DNA of 64,000 nt from Pipra filicauda (taxonomy: Eukaryota; Chordata; Aves; Passeriformes; Pipridae), in contig NW_024104509.1 of assembly GCF_003945595.2 (NCBI RefSeq), positions 3,286,001 through 3,350,000 on the forward strand, given 5' to 3'. The notes under the pieces were generated by a model. It ran no database searches. It was not told the origin of the DNA and saw nothing but the letters and a program-made list of their open reading frames with translations. Of the stretch, positions 26,001 to 32,450 are shown piece by piece; within the stretch, counting starts at the first letter, position 1; the number at the start of each line of letters is the position of its first letter. Made by a program: the position numbers and the translations under genes.

Positions 26001-28841
26001 CATGAAAGGTGTGAAAGACTGAGGCAACAAAGAAAATACTTACTTACCTTCTCAAGATATTCAAGCAGTCACTGCCACTGACATCACTGGCTGGTAGTTC
26101 TTAAAATACTTCTGGAACCCTACCTTAACCCCCATGAAAAAGCTTCTTCCTGGGTCTTGTTGTAGGGAACCCTTATAAACAGGTCACCTCTGTGTAACAG
26201 TGTGTCTCACTGCTGCCATACTCTCTAGGCTCCACCTGTGTCACAGCAAAGTGAATCTCCTGAAAGCGAGAAGCAGTTTGCCCTTCTTTGGCTTGTCTGG
26301 TAGGAGCAGTTGCCTCTCTGTAACAAAGATAAGAAATGCCTGTATGCCCACGTGGTATGCTATGCCCTCACTTTACTAAGACGTGAAGAGTTAGTGTGCA
26401 AGAATGGGATTTCACCAATGTTAAGGACAAAATCCAAGTTGAATACACAGCTCAGAGTGACACCAACTTTGGTATAACCTTCCACATGCTAATATTTTTT
26501 GAGATATATTTCCAGATCATTGGCATGATCAGCAGCAAGTGACTGGTGCATTTCTTACCTCCTTTTCTATCAGATACTTGCAATATGGACTCAGTGATAC
26601 ATTATTTTCTTCTAACTGTACTTCAACCGTCATCTTAAATGTGGTGGCTAAGGATATTGGGCATCGTATGGCCTGGGAATTTGTTACTGAAAATTGGCCA
26701 CTTTTAAGTGAAAGGTAAGTAACCAGCTTTGGCTTCCTTTTATTTCTGTGGCCCTTTGGCTTCTTCCTCCATCTTTACGTTTAAGCTGTAAGATTCAGGT
26801 GCAGATTTTCCTTCCACAGGTGGCGATTTGTAATGATTGATTCAATTTCTAAAGTGTGCAGAACAGAGTTTTCAGAGGATTCAACTATGATCACGGCTTA
26901 ATGTCAAAGAAGAGTTCATGTCAAACATAGAACACTTTAAAAATTAGTCTGTTCATGACTGTTTCAGTGCTTTTAAGTGTTAGATTTCTTGGAAACTCTG
27001 ACTCTAGAAATGGGTTTATCTACTAGCATTTCACAAGCATGGGTGTAAAATGATGGAATAAGATCATAACCTCTTTTCCAAAGAAAGTAGGGATAGATGG
27101 GGGATTAGAGCATGCAGGTTTGCAAGCACTGGTAGGACAAACTACAATATTATTCCCTGACTTAAGTCCTAATCCACCTCCAGCCTACCTGCACTGCTGC
27201 AGGTAAACTGGAGGTGAGGTTGGGCTACCTGTCTTGAGCAAAGCAAGTATTCTGATGTCTGTTTGAAGACTTCCTTTCTCCTTGGCACTGGTGAAAAGCA
27301 GTAGGGCTGTGACAGAGTACATTCCAGCTGCTTGATAGCAGAGGAGGTCATTGGGATCCATTAGTCGCAGCACAACCAAAACCAGCCATTTTGTACATTC
27401 AAATGTGTAACTTTATTGCTAACACTAGAAAAGGCAAGCTGTAGCAGATTTGCATCATACCAACAAAGCTTTTCTGTATTGATGAAAAATTTGCTGGGAA
27501 ATTGACCCATTATTTTCAAACTAAAAGAATAGTGCGAGTGTTTATTTATACACCATCCTCAGATACCAACAGAAACACAAACTCGTTAGAATCAGTACTG
27601 CTTAGCCTTTCTAGCTCAGTTTGGCTGTGTGGGTTCACAAAGATTATCTGTTTTGGGCAAAGAATTCATGTCACTAAAGTAAAAATACCAGATCTTACTG
27701 GGAAATGGAAATGAAGGATAATTATTGTGCTTCATCCTGCTCAAATGTCTAAATTGAACGTTAATGGTATTTCTTTAAAAGGGAAAAAGAGCACACAATT
27801 ACAAAGTTCAGCTTAGTTGGTATTTGCAACATAGTGAATAATCACTAACTAGTGTAAGTATTTTCAAATGAGATGAAATTTAGTATATTTGCTAGCATGC
27901 TGTTTGAAGGACCTTTATCTCAATTTTACAGATATGGGCAGGAATTGTTGCATGATGTATTAAAAGTCATGGGAAGATTTGTCAATACAGATCTACAGAT
28001 CCAAGAGGTAAACCAGAGAAGCTTTATTGCCAGTTTTAACTTTATTGCTAGTTTGTAAATACAGGTTTTTACATCTCTTGTTTTTTAAAGAAATCATAAG
28101 ACATAATTTTGATGTGTTCCAAACCTTCAGGTTTGGAGCTGAGTCCCAATAAATTCTATCAAAACTGTCTCATTTTTCTCTATAAAATCTATCTGTAGAG
28201 ATAACCTTTGCCATGATGTCTACAGAAAATGTACCAAAGTTGGGCTGCTGGCACATTAGGTTGTCATACTGGCATCTGTTTAATTTCTCATATTGTTTGT
28301 TCACCGTTCCCCCCCTATATTTCTTCACTATTTTTCAGTACTCTCTTTTCTTTTGCTTATTAGACTGATGGGAAAGATTTCTTGTTCTGTGAATGTAAAA
28401 CAGGCAGCACAAGAGGATTCTGCTACCCAACTAGTCCTAGACAGTGTGGTACCACCAGTACCAGTGAAGTTGGCTGCATTTGAAAGGATTTTTAGAGGAA
28501 CAGCAAAAGGGCACATTCTTGATATGTAAGGAGCTTTCCAACCTTAGTGTAAAACAGTAAGCTTGCCCCATCCCCTCTTTAGTCTCTGTTATCTCCTTCT
28601 TTTCTTGCACTTCTGTCTAAAGCATCTGCCAGGCACTCAGTTGCTTGCTGCAAGTGAAGTTATGTGAACTAAGCTCATGCATTTATTCCTTCAGTTGCAA
28701 GTTTTTTATAATGCTACGCTGGAAGAGGACGAGAGAGAGGCTACTACTCTGCTACTGGAATCTACAAAATCTGAAAATATTGAAAGGAAAAAATTACTAA
28801 TCAAAGTTGCCAGCTGGTTAGAGAAAAATGCGGACGATTGA
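955..28841 (+). CDS. LVRN: LVRN (laeverin / aminopeptidase Q), 18 coding exons, 5' end outside window
   Basis: M1-family zinc aminopeptidase, in mammals a type II membrane ectoenzyme that trims N-terminal residues from peptides. CDS join: 955-1094, 3233-3359, 5640-5794, 7128-7241, 10571-10711, 11091-11156, 11291-11356, 12418-12587, 13968-14044, 15901-16040, 18263-18318, 19056-19209, 20094-20188, 20855-20962, 24641-24811, 26574-26714, 27932-28007, 28695-28841. All phases agree and no internal stop appears. The joined piece is 2144 nt, 713 residues plus TGA. Human LVRN is about 990 aa, so roughly the first 275 residues (membrane anchor and most of domain I) lie upstream. Numbering from the first residue here: GGMEN 100-104, HELGH 136-140, third zinc ligand Glu159, catalytic Tyr224, then the beta domain III and the helical ERAP1_C-like domain IV. 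Identity rests on recalled human LVRN (such as [25 protein letters not shown]) and on synteny with ARL14EPL and COMMD10. ENPEP or ERAP paralogues are less likely. Confidence 0.93.
3233..3359 (+). CDS. LVRN: LVRN exon (IRIWARK to LPKT)
   Basis: 127 nt, starting in phase 0 with [13 protein letters not shown] and ending [10 protein letters not shown] plus one base. Acceptor TTTTATTGCAG, donor ACAG|GTGAGA. It carries the end of domain I and the start of the thermolysin-like domain II. NIS is a possible N-glycosylation site. Confidence 0.92.
4123..4178. repeat. 28-bp perfect tandem duplication
   Basis: Two exact adjacent copies (4123-4150, 4151-4178) of a unit that starts GGGAAAGAATTTCC and ends TTCTTGACT, inside an LVRN intron. 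The perfect identity suggests a recent event. Confidence 0.95.
5640..5794 (+). CDS. LVRN: LVRN exon with exopeptidase motif (GGMEN) and HELGH zinc motif
   Basis: 155 nt. The split first codon gives Asp, then [16 protein letters not shown] and, at the end, [11 protein letters not shown]. It contains two of the three zinc ligands (the His residues) and the general-base Glu. The substrate N-terminus recognition motif is GGMEN, where most M1 enzymes have GAMEN and mammalian laeverin has HAMEN. The donor is CAG|GCATGT, a GC donor. The next exon starts exactly with [11 protein letters not shown], so HELGHQ|WFGN is joined without gap and the GC splice is required. Confidence 0.93.
5795..7127 (+). 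other. GC-AG intron of LVRN
   Basis: It begins GCATGT and ends TTTAAG, joining HELGHQ to WFGN. No repeat or gene was seen inside. It is AT-rich. Confidence 0.8.
7128..7241 (+). CDS. LVRN: LVRN exon with third zinc ligand (NEG)
   Basis: 114 nt, exactly 38 codons, phase 0 at both ends: [19 protein letters not shown] through VDPKLSL. The Glu of LWLNEG falls 18 residues after the second His of HELGH, the canonical M1 spacing (HEXXH-X18-E). Acceptor TTCTATTTAAG, donor CTG|GTAAGT. Confidence 0.95.
8178..8820 (-). mobile_element. CR1 LINE fragment, 5'-truncated
   Basis: Minus-strand copy in an LVRN intron. Read on the minus strand it shows the C-terminal part of the CR1 RT protein in broken frames ([47 protein letters not shown]). 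Its 3' end lies at about 8180, with the AGAGGTCCCTTCTAACC-type tail. Frameshifts show it is dead. Confidence 0.88.
9059..10080 (-). mobile_element. CR1 LINE fragment with RT remnant
   Basis: Minus-strand copy. The frame at 9501-10076 still reads RT motifs [14 protein letters not shown], a degraded FADD box (KSADGTKL), [15 protein letters not shown] and [13 protein letters not shown]. The ADD catalytic triad reads ADG, so it is inactive. The 3' end near 9060 has the usual CR1 tail antisense (GGGACACCTTCCACTAG). It differs from the copy at 8178-8820 and is a separate insertion in the same orientation. Confidence 0.9.
10571..10711 (+). CDS. LVRN: LVRN exon with catalytic tyrosine
   Basis: 141 nt, 47 codons, [16 protein letters not shown] to LFDSITYNK. 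The Tyr in SITYNK aligns with the transition-state-stabilising Tyr of M1 peptidases (general pattern ITYxKG). The Gly-Ala-Ser that follows comes from the next exon. Acceptor TTTCTTGCAG, donor AAG|GTTAAA, a weak donor at +3 to +6. Confidence 0.93.
11002..11081 (+). repeat. Poly-T homopolymer (80 T)
   Basis: 80 consecutive T, ending 9 nt before the LVRN exon at 11091. It replaces the ordinary polypyrimidine tract. No retroelement body flanks it, so it is either an expanded pyrimidine tract or a poly(A) tail in antisense whose element is gone. The exact length is uncertain in any assembly. Confidence 0.9.
11091..11156 (+). CDS. LVRN: LVRN exon ([12 protein letters not shown])
   Basis: 66 nt, 22 codons, [22 protein letters not shown], corresponding to GAS-xxx-ML in other M1 enzymes. 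The acceptor is GTACTTCAG, preceded directly by 80 uninterrupted T. Donor ACT|GTAAGT. The intron to the next exon is only 134 nt. Confidence 0.92.
11291..11356 (+). CDS. LVRN: LVRN exon ([11 protein letters not shown])
   Basis: 66 nt, 22 codons, [17 protein letters not shown] then THIQM. It matches the Y-L-x-x-F-x-Y-x-N-A-x-x-x-D-L-W pattern at the end of the M1 catalytic domain. Acceptor TTTCTGCACAG, donor ATG|GTACTC. Confidence 0.92.
12418..12587 (+). CDS. LVRN: LVRN exon (domain II/III boundary)
   Basis: 170 nt, [19 protein letters not shown] then [14 protein letters not shown], ending with two bases of an Asn codon. The MDSWT-x-Q-x-GFPV segment is the standard M1 junction into the beta-sandwich domain III. 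An LNIT glycosylation sequon is present. Acceptor TCTCTTGCAG, donor AACAA|GTATGT. Confidence 0.93.
13968..14044 (+). CDS. LVRN: LVRN exon (domain III, WIIPISW)
   Basis: 77 nt, completing Asn and reading [18 protein letters not shown] then MWLDKSS, with one base carried forward. It matches the W-x-x-P-I-x-W of domain III. The acceptor TTTTTTTTTTTGTTAAG is T-rich. Donor CA|GTAAGT. Confidence 0.92.
15901..16040 (+). CDS. LVRN: LVRN exon (GYYRVNYD)
   Basis: 140 nt, [15 protein letters not shown] through [15 protein letters not shown] to [14 protein letters not shown] is the most conserved block of domain III/IV in M1 peptidases. Acceptor CACTTTACAG, donor AAG|GTAAGA. Confidence 0.95.
16486..16585 (+). 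repeat. T/G-rich low-complexity tract
   Basis: Runs of GGTTGGTTGG, TTTGTTTGTTTG and TTTTGTTTGGGG about 100 bp long in an LVRN intron. It is a degenerate simple repeat with strong strand asymmetry (almost no C or A). Confidence 0.85.
16960..17420 (-). mobile_element. Possible ERV LTR fragment, minus strand
   Basis: Minus-strand reading includes an LTR-like series: a TATA-like string near 17190, then TTTAATAACCCGCGCTATTT near 17117-17136, then a U5-like segment ending near GGTGCCAAAAAATGGC (about 17000). The CpG-bearing sequence differs from the surrounding AT-rich intron. No TG..CA ends or target duplication were found, so boundaries and class are uncertain. Confidence 0.35.
18013..18081. repeat. 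AT-dinucleotide-rich tract
   Basis: Interrupted TATATA runs (GTATATTTATATATAAAAC, CATATATATAAATATATATA) about 180 bp before the LVRN exon at 18263. Confidence 0.85.
18263..18318 (+). CDS. LVRN: LVRN short exon ([15 protein letters not shown])
   Basis: 56 nt, [18 protein letters not shown] plus two bases (AA of Lys). It carries the R-x-Q-L-I-D-D segment, the start of the C-terminal helical domain. Acceptor TTTCTGCAG, donor AA|GTAAGT. Confidence 0.92.
19056..19209 (+). CDS. LVRN: LVRN exon ([11 protein letters not shown])
   Basis: 154 nt, the completed Lys then [19 protein letters not shown] and on to YEVYPLLK. It is close to recalled human laeverin in this stretch. Acceptor TTTTTTTCCACATAG, donor AAG|GTATGA. 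Confidence 0.93.
20094..20188 (+). CDS. LVRN: LVRN exon (YLLKRMLP)
   Basis: 95 nt, [17 protein letters not shown] to LEDDYFA plus two bases (CA of Gln). Acceptor TTCTTTTAAAAG, donor CA|GTAAGT. It belongs to the helical domain IV. Confidence 0.9.
20855..20962 (+). CDS. LVRN: LVRN exon ([13 protein letters not shown])
   Basis: 108 nt, the completed Gln then [18 protein letters not shown] to WMDNPDY plus two bases. It matches the ACW-x-G-L-x-D-C block of domain IV. The acceptor used is CTTTCAAG|A. The alternative two bases downstream would break the frame. Confidence 0.92.
20963..24640 (+). other. Longest LVRN intron in window (3.7 kb); nothing recognised
   Basis: AT-rich sequence without CR1 or LTR signatures that I can identify. 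Short open frames on both strands show no family resemblance. Confidence 0.55.
24641..24811 (+). CDS. LVRN: LVRN exon ([12 protein letters not shown])
   Basis: 171 nt, [18 protein letters not shown] through [10 protein letters not shown] to [13 protein letters not shown] plus AG. It matches domain IV C-Y-G-I-A-x-G and A-x-S-C-x-K-x-x-W of the family. Acceptor GCCTTGCAG, donor CAG|GTGACC. Confidence 0.93.
25385..25548 (-). mobile_element. CR1 3'-end fragment
   Basis: The minus-strand CR1 tail is recognisable in + as AGAGTGATAGAATCATGTGA, GAGTTGGAAGGGATCCA and GGTCATCAAGTCTACC. It is a short, diverged copy in the LVRN intron between exons 24641 and 26574. Confidence 0.75.
26574..26714 (+). CDS. 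LVRN: LVRN exon ([18 protein letters not shown])
   Basis: 141 nt. It completes Arg, then [17 protein letters not shown] to [17 protein letters not shown], ending in AG of the next Arg. It aligns with RYxxY and the W-x-F-x-x-x-N-W block of domain IV. Acceptor TTTCTATCAG, donor AAAG|GTAAGT. Confidence 0.92.
26715..28694 (+). other. Last two LVRN introns (26715-27931, 28008-28694)
   Basis: No mobile element was recognised. A tidy open frame at about 28365-28526 lies in the last intron but is not in phase with LVRN (see rejected items). Confidence 0.5.
27932..28007 (+). CDS. LVRN: LVRN exon (RYGQELLHD)
   Basis: 76 nt, the completed Arg then [16 protein letters not shown] to TDLQIQE, phase 0 out. 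Acceptor CAATTTTACAG, donor GAG|GTAAAC. Confidence 0.91.
28695..28841 (+). CDS. LVRN: LVRN terminal coding exon
   Basis: 147 nt including TGA at 28839-28841. It reads [16 protein letters not shown] to [15 protein letters not shown]. The end aligns with the human C-terminus (A-A-W-L then a few polar residues), so the gene is not truncated at the 3' end. Acceptor TTCCTTCAG. Confidence 0.92.
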   Translation: MQVFYNATLEEDEREATTLLLESTKSENIERKKLLIKVASWLEKNADD

Positions 28842-28911
28842 CTTGGAAAACAATTTCCAGTATATTTTAGAGTGTGATTCAGTATCATCTTAGTATTCAT
28901 TTTAAGCTGTA

Positions 28912-28917
28912 ATTAAA
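28912..28917 (+). terminator. LVRN: Likely LVRN poly(A) signal (ATTAAA)
   Basis: ATTAAA variant hexamer 71 nt after the LVRN stop codon. No AATAAA lies closer. This implies a short 3' UTR. It is an assignment by position only. Confidence 0.45.
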
Positions 28918-28919
28918 GA

Positions 28920-30940
28920 TAAAGCACATTTTTATGAGTCTCATGGTTGTTTTCTCATCTGAAAAGTCAGGCTAAAATAATTCACATAGAAAAGAAAGAT
29001 TCAGCAAAAGAAAGTATAAACATATTTGCATATTATATCTAAATTAATTTCCTACTGGATGAGATTTAGTAGGGATGCATTGCTAATGATGATCTAATGT
29101 ACAGATACAGTTCTAAATTCTTCATTTTTTCTCAATATCCAAATGAAAGGTGTGGTACAAGTTGGTGGCAAAAACACATGAGGAAGATGGAAAAGGTTAT
29201 ATTCCGTATTTCTGCTGAGCACGCAGGTTTGGAGAGTGGCAACTGGGAAATGCAGCAAGGGAAGGAGAGGTGCATGGGAGGAATCCAGGACAAGCTGGGA
29301 AAGCTACTTTATTGCAAAGAGAGTTGGAATGAAAGGAAGTTCATTGAAAATGAGTATGAGGACATGGATGGGACTCCAGGAAATGAACTTTAATAGTACC
29401 TATGAGGTCTGTGCTATGGGAGGTAATTGTGAAGATGTGCGTGTACAGGGCGATTTCCAGTGAAAAAAGCTGTGTCACTGATAGACAGGATGCATCCAGT
29501 AGGCCCTGGGGGGGGAAATACATTTGATGAAAAAAGACCAGCTTTTTGCCTTAAGTCCTGCTCTCTGCCTTGAGAGGGTGGAAGTCAAAATTTACACTTG
29601 TTCTTCCTTTACTGCATTCATGTGTGACAGGGCAGCATACTTCGGAGCTGGCAACAATGCATGCCAAGCAGTTCCCAGTAGAAACAGAGACTTAGAGCTG
29701 TTTAAGACAAGGTTCAAGGGTACCAGCCGACTTCTCCTCTGCACCTCCTGGCATAGTTGCCCTGCTGCCCCATTCTGCCTGCATCTCCTTTCAATCCTGG
29801 CACCCCAAGAAGCCTCCCAGGCAGATGAGGAGAAAGCAGCTAGTTGTGGGACCTAGGTGGCCAAAGTGCAAGCCCCATGTCTCCTGGCTGCATGATGGCA
29901 TGCATGGATGAGGTGGGTGGAGCAGCTTTTTGCTTCTTTCAGGGTTGTTCCAAATCCCAGAAGGGTCAGTATGAGGTAGGCAAAAGGAATGGGGACTAAA
30001 ATGCCATAAAATGAAAGGAGATGTGGCCTTGCCACATTTCTGCTTTGCAGTGGCTCACAAAATACAAAAAATGCTGTCATCTCTGCATCCCCTGGCCCAA
30101 AGGTGCAGGGGGTCCTCTGGAGCCAGGTGCAATGGATGGATCCAACCCCTTGGCCAAACTAATGGTAGTTTGGTTCAGGCTCCAAAGGCAGGAAAGGTGT
30201 AGACCATAACTTGGCTAAGAACATCCCTAGTGTCAAGCTGTTCTCTGATAGCCCATGCAGGAACAGGGTGACATGGTGGACGTTGATGCATTCGAGCTTG
30301 GAAACTGGAACACCCAATATGTGACTAACAAAATAGCAGGTGGTTCTTCCAAGACTCATTTGTCAAGGAACACAGGGAACTGTAGGTACAAGGAGTCTTA
30401 GAGTTACCTTTTCCATCACCTGTAATTTGGCTGTGAGCCAACTGCTTTATTCCATAAATATTACAGCTTAAGAGAGCCTTCTCTGACCTCTCCCTGCTAA
30501 GCAGTTTGCTGCATGGGGTGATCTGCCTTGGAGGTGGGACACCTCTCAGGTTGCTTCTAGAGGCCAAAACACCCTTTACCAACCGCTTTGGTAAAATGAC
30601 CAATATAGTGCACAACCCTGTATTATAGCACACTTAAGATTTTGCATTGGTAACTTTGAATCATAACTCTGTGCAGTAAATAACAGAATGAAACTTGCCA
30701 TTTGTTAAGTTTTACTTTTACAATATCTTAGTTCAATAAAATCACTACTGCTGGTACCTTTGGCAATGGTTCTTTAAGTGGTCAAAATCTTCCCCATGAC
30801 ATAAGGACAGTGGGTCCCGGTCTTTTGGGGGTTGTTGTCTGTCATTCTTTGTGATGGGATTTATGAGACAAGGACATGAGTGGGGATGGGCAGGCTGACT
30901 TTGGCTGCCTGTGAAATACCCATCCTGATGCTCTCCCACT
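28920..30940. other. Intergenic, LVRN to ARL14EPL, proximal part; nothing assigned
   Basis: Moderately GC-rich sequence with short open frames on both strands (for example 29524-29856 +, 30842-31276 -), none with a family signature. It may be old repeat-derived DNA, but I cannot name a family. Confidence 0.4.
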
Positions 30941-30949
30941 CCTGAACAG

Positions 30950-31735
30950 GATGCAGGGAGAAAATGAGGTGAAATAGCTCATGTATGGAGACAAAAGGCA
31001 GGGAGATAACTTACCGATTACCATCAGGGGCATGTTGTGGTTTGGAAATGGTACTCCCCAATTTAGTACTCCCACTGAGACTCTCCAAGCCATGCGCCAC
31101 TCACTCATTCCCTGTTCTCCCTCCCCTTCCCACTGCAGTTGGCTGGTGAGGAGAGCTGGAGGCACAAAAAGGTGAGCTAAAAACAATTTACTGGAAACAG
31201 CAGTGAGATAAAAATACCAAACAGTAACAGCAGCAATACTAACAACAGGGGGTACAAGAAAGAGGCGAAAAGACACGGGATTGCTCCCTCTGCCTTGCTA
31301 CACTAACTCAGAAGGGACTCCCTTTTCCGTTGCCCCCCTTGTGAGGTGGTATAAAATAACATCGGGGTCCTGGCCATGCCAGGGGTCCTGGCTACTGCAA
31401 AAATTACCTTGTTAATGGCTGGAACCAGGCCTATTAAAATAGATGTCTAGTATTTCTGGCCTATTAAAATAGACTTCGATAGTAAGAAACCAAACCAAAA
31501 ATTAAAACATCGCCATTCCCCACACATTCCCTTTTTCCCAGGCTCATCTTCATTCCCAACTCTTCCACTTCTTCCTGTGGAGCAGCCCAGCGAGAAGAAG
31601 GAACGGGGGCTGGGGTCAGTCCATAACCACTCCTCGCTCGCACTCCGTCCCGCTCCTCACGCTGTTTTCCTGCTCCAGGGTCCCTCCTACAGGCCGCAGT
31701 TCCTCCAACGAACACCATCCACCTGCTCGGCCCTG
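30950..31735. mobile_element. Avian ERV-like non-coding block
   Basis: It contains strings typical of avian ERV-derived non-coding DNA: CAGGGAGATAACTTACCGAT, TGTTGTGGTTTGGAAATGG near 31034, TGGAAACAGCAGTGAGAT, and a C-rich part with GCTCCAGGGTCCCTCC near 31672. No open gag or pol frame is present. The assignment rests on remembered consensus resemblance. Orientation is probably minus but not certain. Confidence 0.4.
31428..31473. repeat. 16-bp direct repeat, 30-bp period
   Basis: GGCCTATTAAAATAGA occurs exactly at 31428-31443 and 31458-31473, within the ERV-like block. Confidence 0.9.
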
Positions 31736-31739
31736 CGAG

Positions 31740-32450
31740 CCCCCGCCCCGGTCACTCACCTCGGCGCTCGCACCGTTGTTCCTCCCTTTGCGGTTTCCCC
31801 CTCGCCCCCCTGCCCGCCCGGCGGTTTTGCCGTTTCCCCAGCGGGTTTTCTGCGGGGCGCCGCCGGCTCGGCTGACGGCTCAGGCCGCGCAGAGCGGAGA
31901 GTGCGCCAAGAGGCAGCGCTGGGGCCGCTCCACAAGGTGCGAGGAACACCGGGGAAAGCCGGGAAGGAGCGGCGAGGCAGGCGAGTGCGGGCGGAGCGTG
32001 TGCGAGCCGAGAGCGCCAGCGGCCCCCCGCGGCCGGGACGGAGCAGGGAAGGGCGGGGATCCCGCCCGGGGACCGCCCTGGTCCCGGTGGCAGCAGCGCT
32101 GTGGGGTGAGGGAGGTAGGAACGTGCCCCCGCTGCCGAGGCAGCTCTGTGGACACGGGCCATGGGGGTGATAAAACCGCAGCTCTGCTGTGGGCTCAGCC
32201 ACACGGCGCGGGTCGGTGGGAGCGGCTGCGTTTGCCTGAGGGAGACACGGAGCCGGGCGAGGCACGGGGGGGAGCATTAACAGCGTTCTCTGGAGAAGGG
32301 GGATTTTTTTTCTGCCCCTTGTGCCTCACACAAGCCTTCCACACCCTCCTCTCCTCGCCATCTCGGCTACTGAAATCACCTCCCGCACTTCGTGTGCTTT
32401 TTCCCCGTCTGTTCCGCCCCTTGCCCACGGCCCGCAGGGGCTGTTGCTGA
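31740..32450. promoter_or_regulatory. Orphan CpG island
   Basis: GC-rich, CpG-dense sequence with overlapping stop-poor frames on both strands (31776-32450 +, 31756-32277 -). This reflects base composition and is not coding evidence. It includes GC-box sequence GGGCGGGG at 32051-32058 and its inverted mate CCCGCCC at 32061-32067. It lies 2.9 kb after the LVRN stop and 5.2 kb before the ARL14EPL start. It could be a distal first-exon promoter of ARL14EPL or the promoter of an unannotated transcript. Confidence 0.6.

Noticed and set aside
28364..28525. Possible extra LVRN exon in the last intron (acceptor CTTATTAG, donor GATAT|GTAAGG, 162 nt, open in one frame)
   Set aside because: Flanking exons are both phase 0. 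In that phase this segment has a TGA, and its open frame is in another register. The encoded peptide has no laeverin similarity, and the human protein joins the two flanking exons directly.
31577..32450. Long overlapping open frames on both strands (up to 224 codons)
   Set aside because: Stop-poor because of high GC and CpG content. Pro/Arg/Gly-rich products with no domain and frames open on both strands indicate base composition, not genes.
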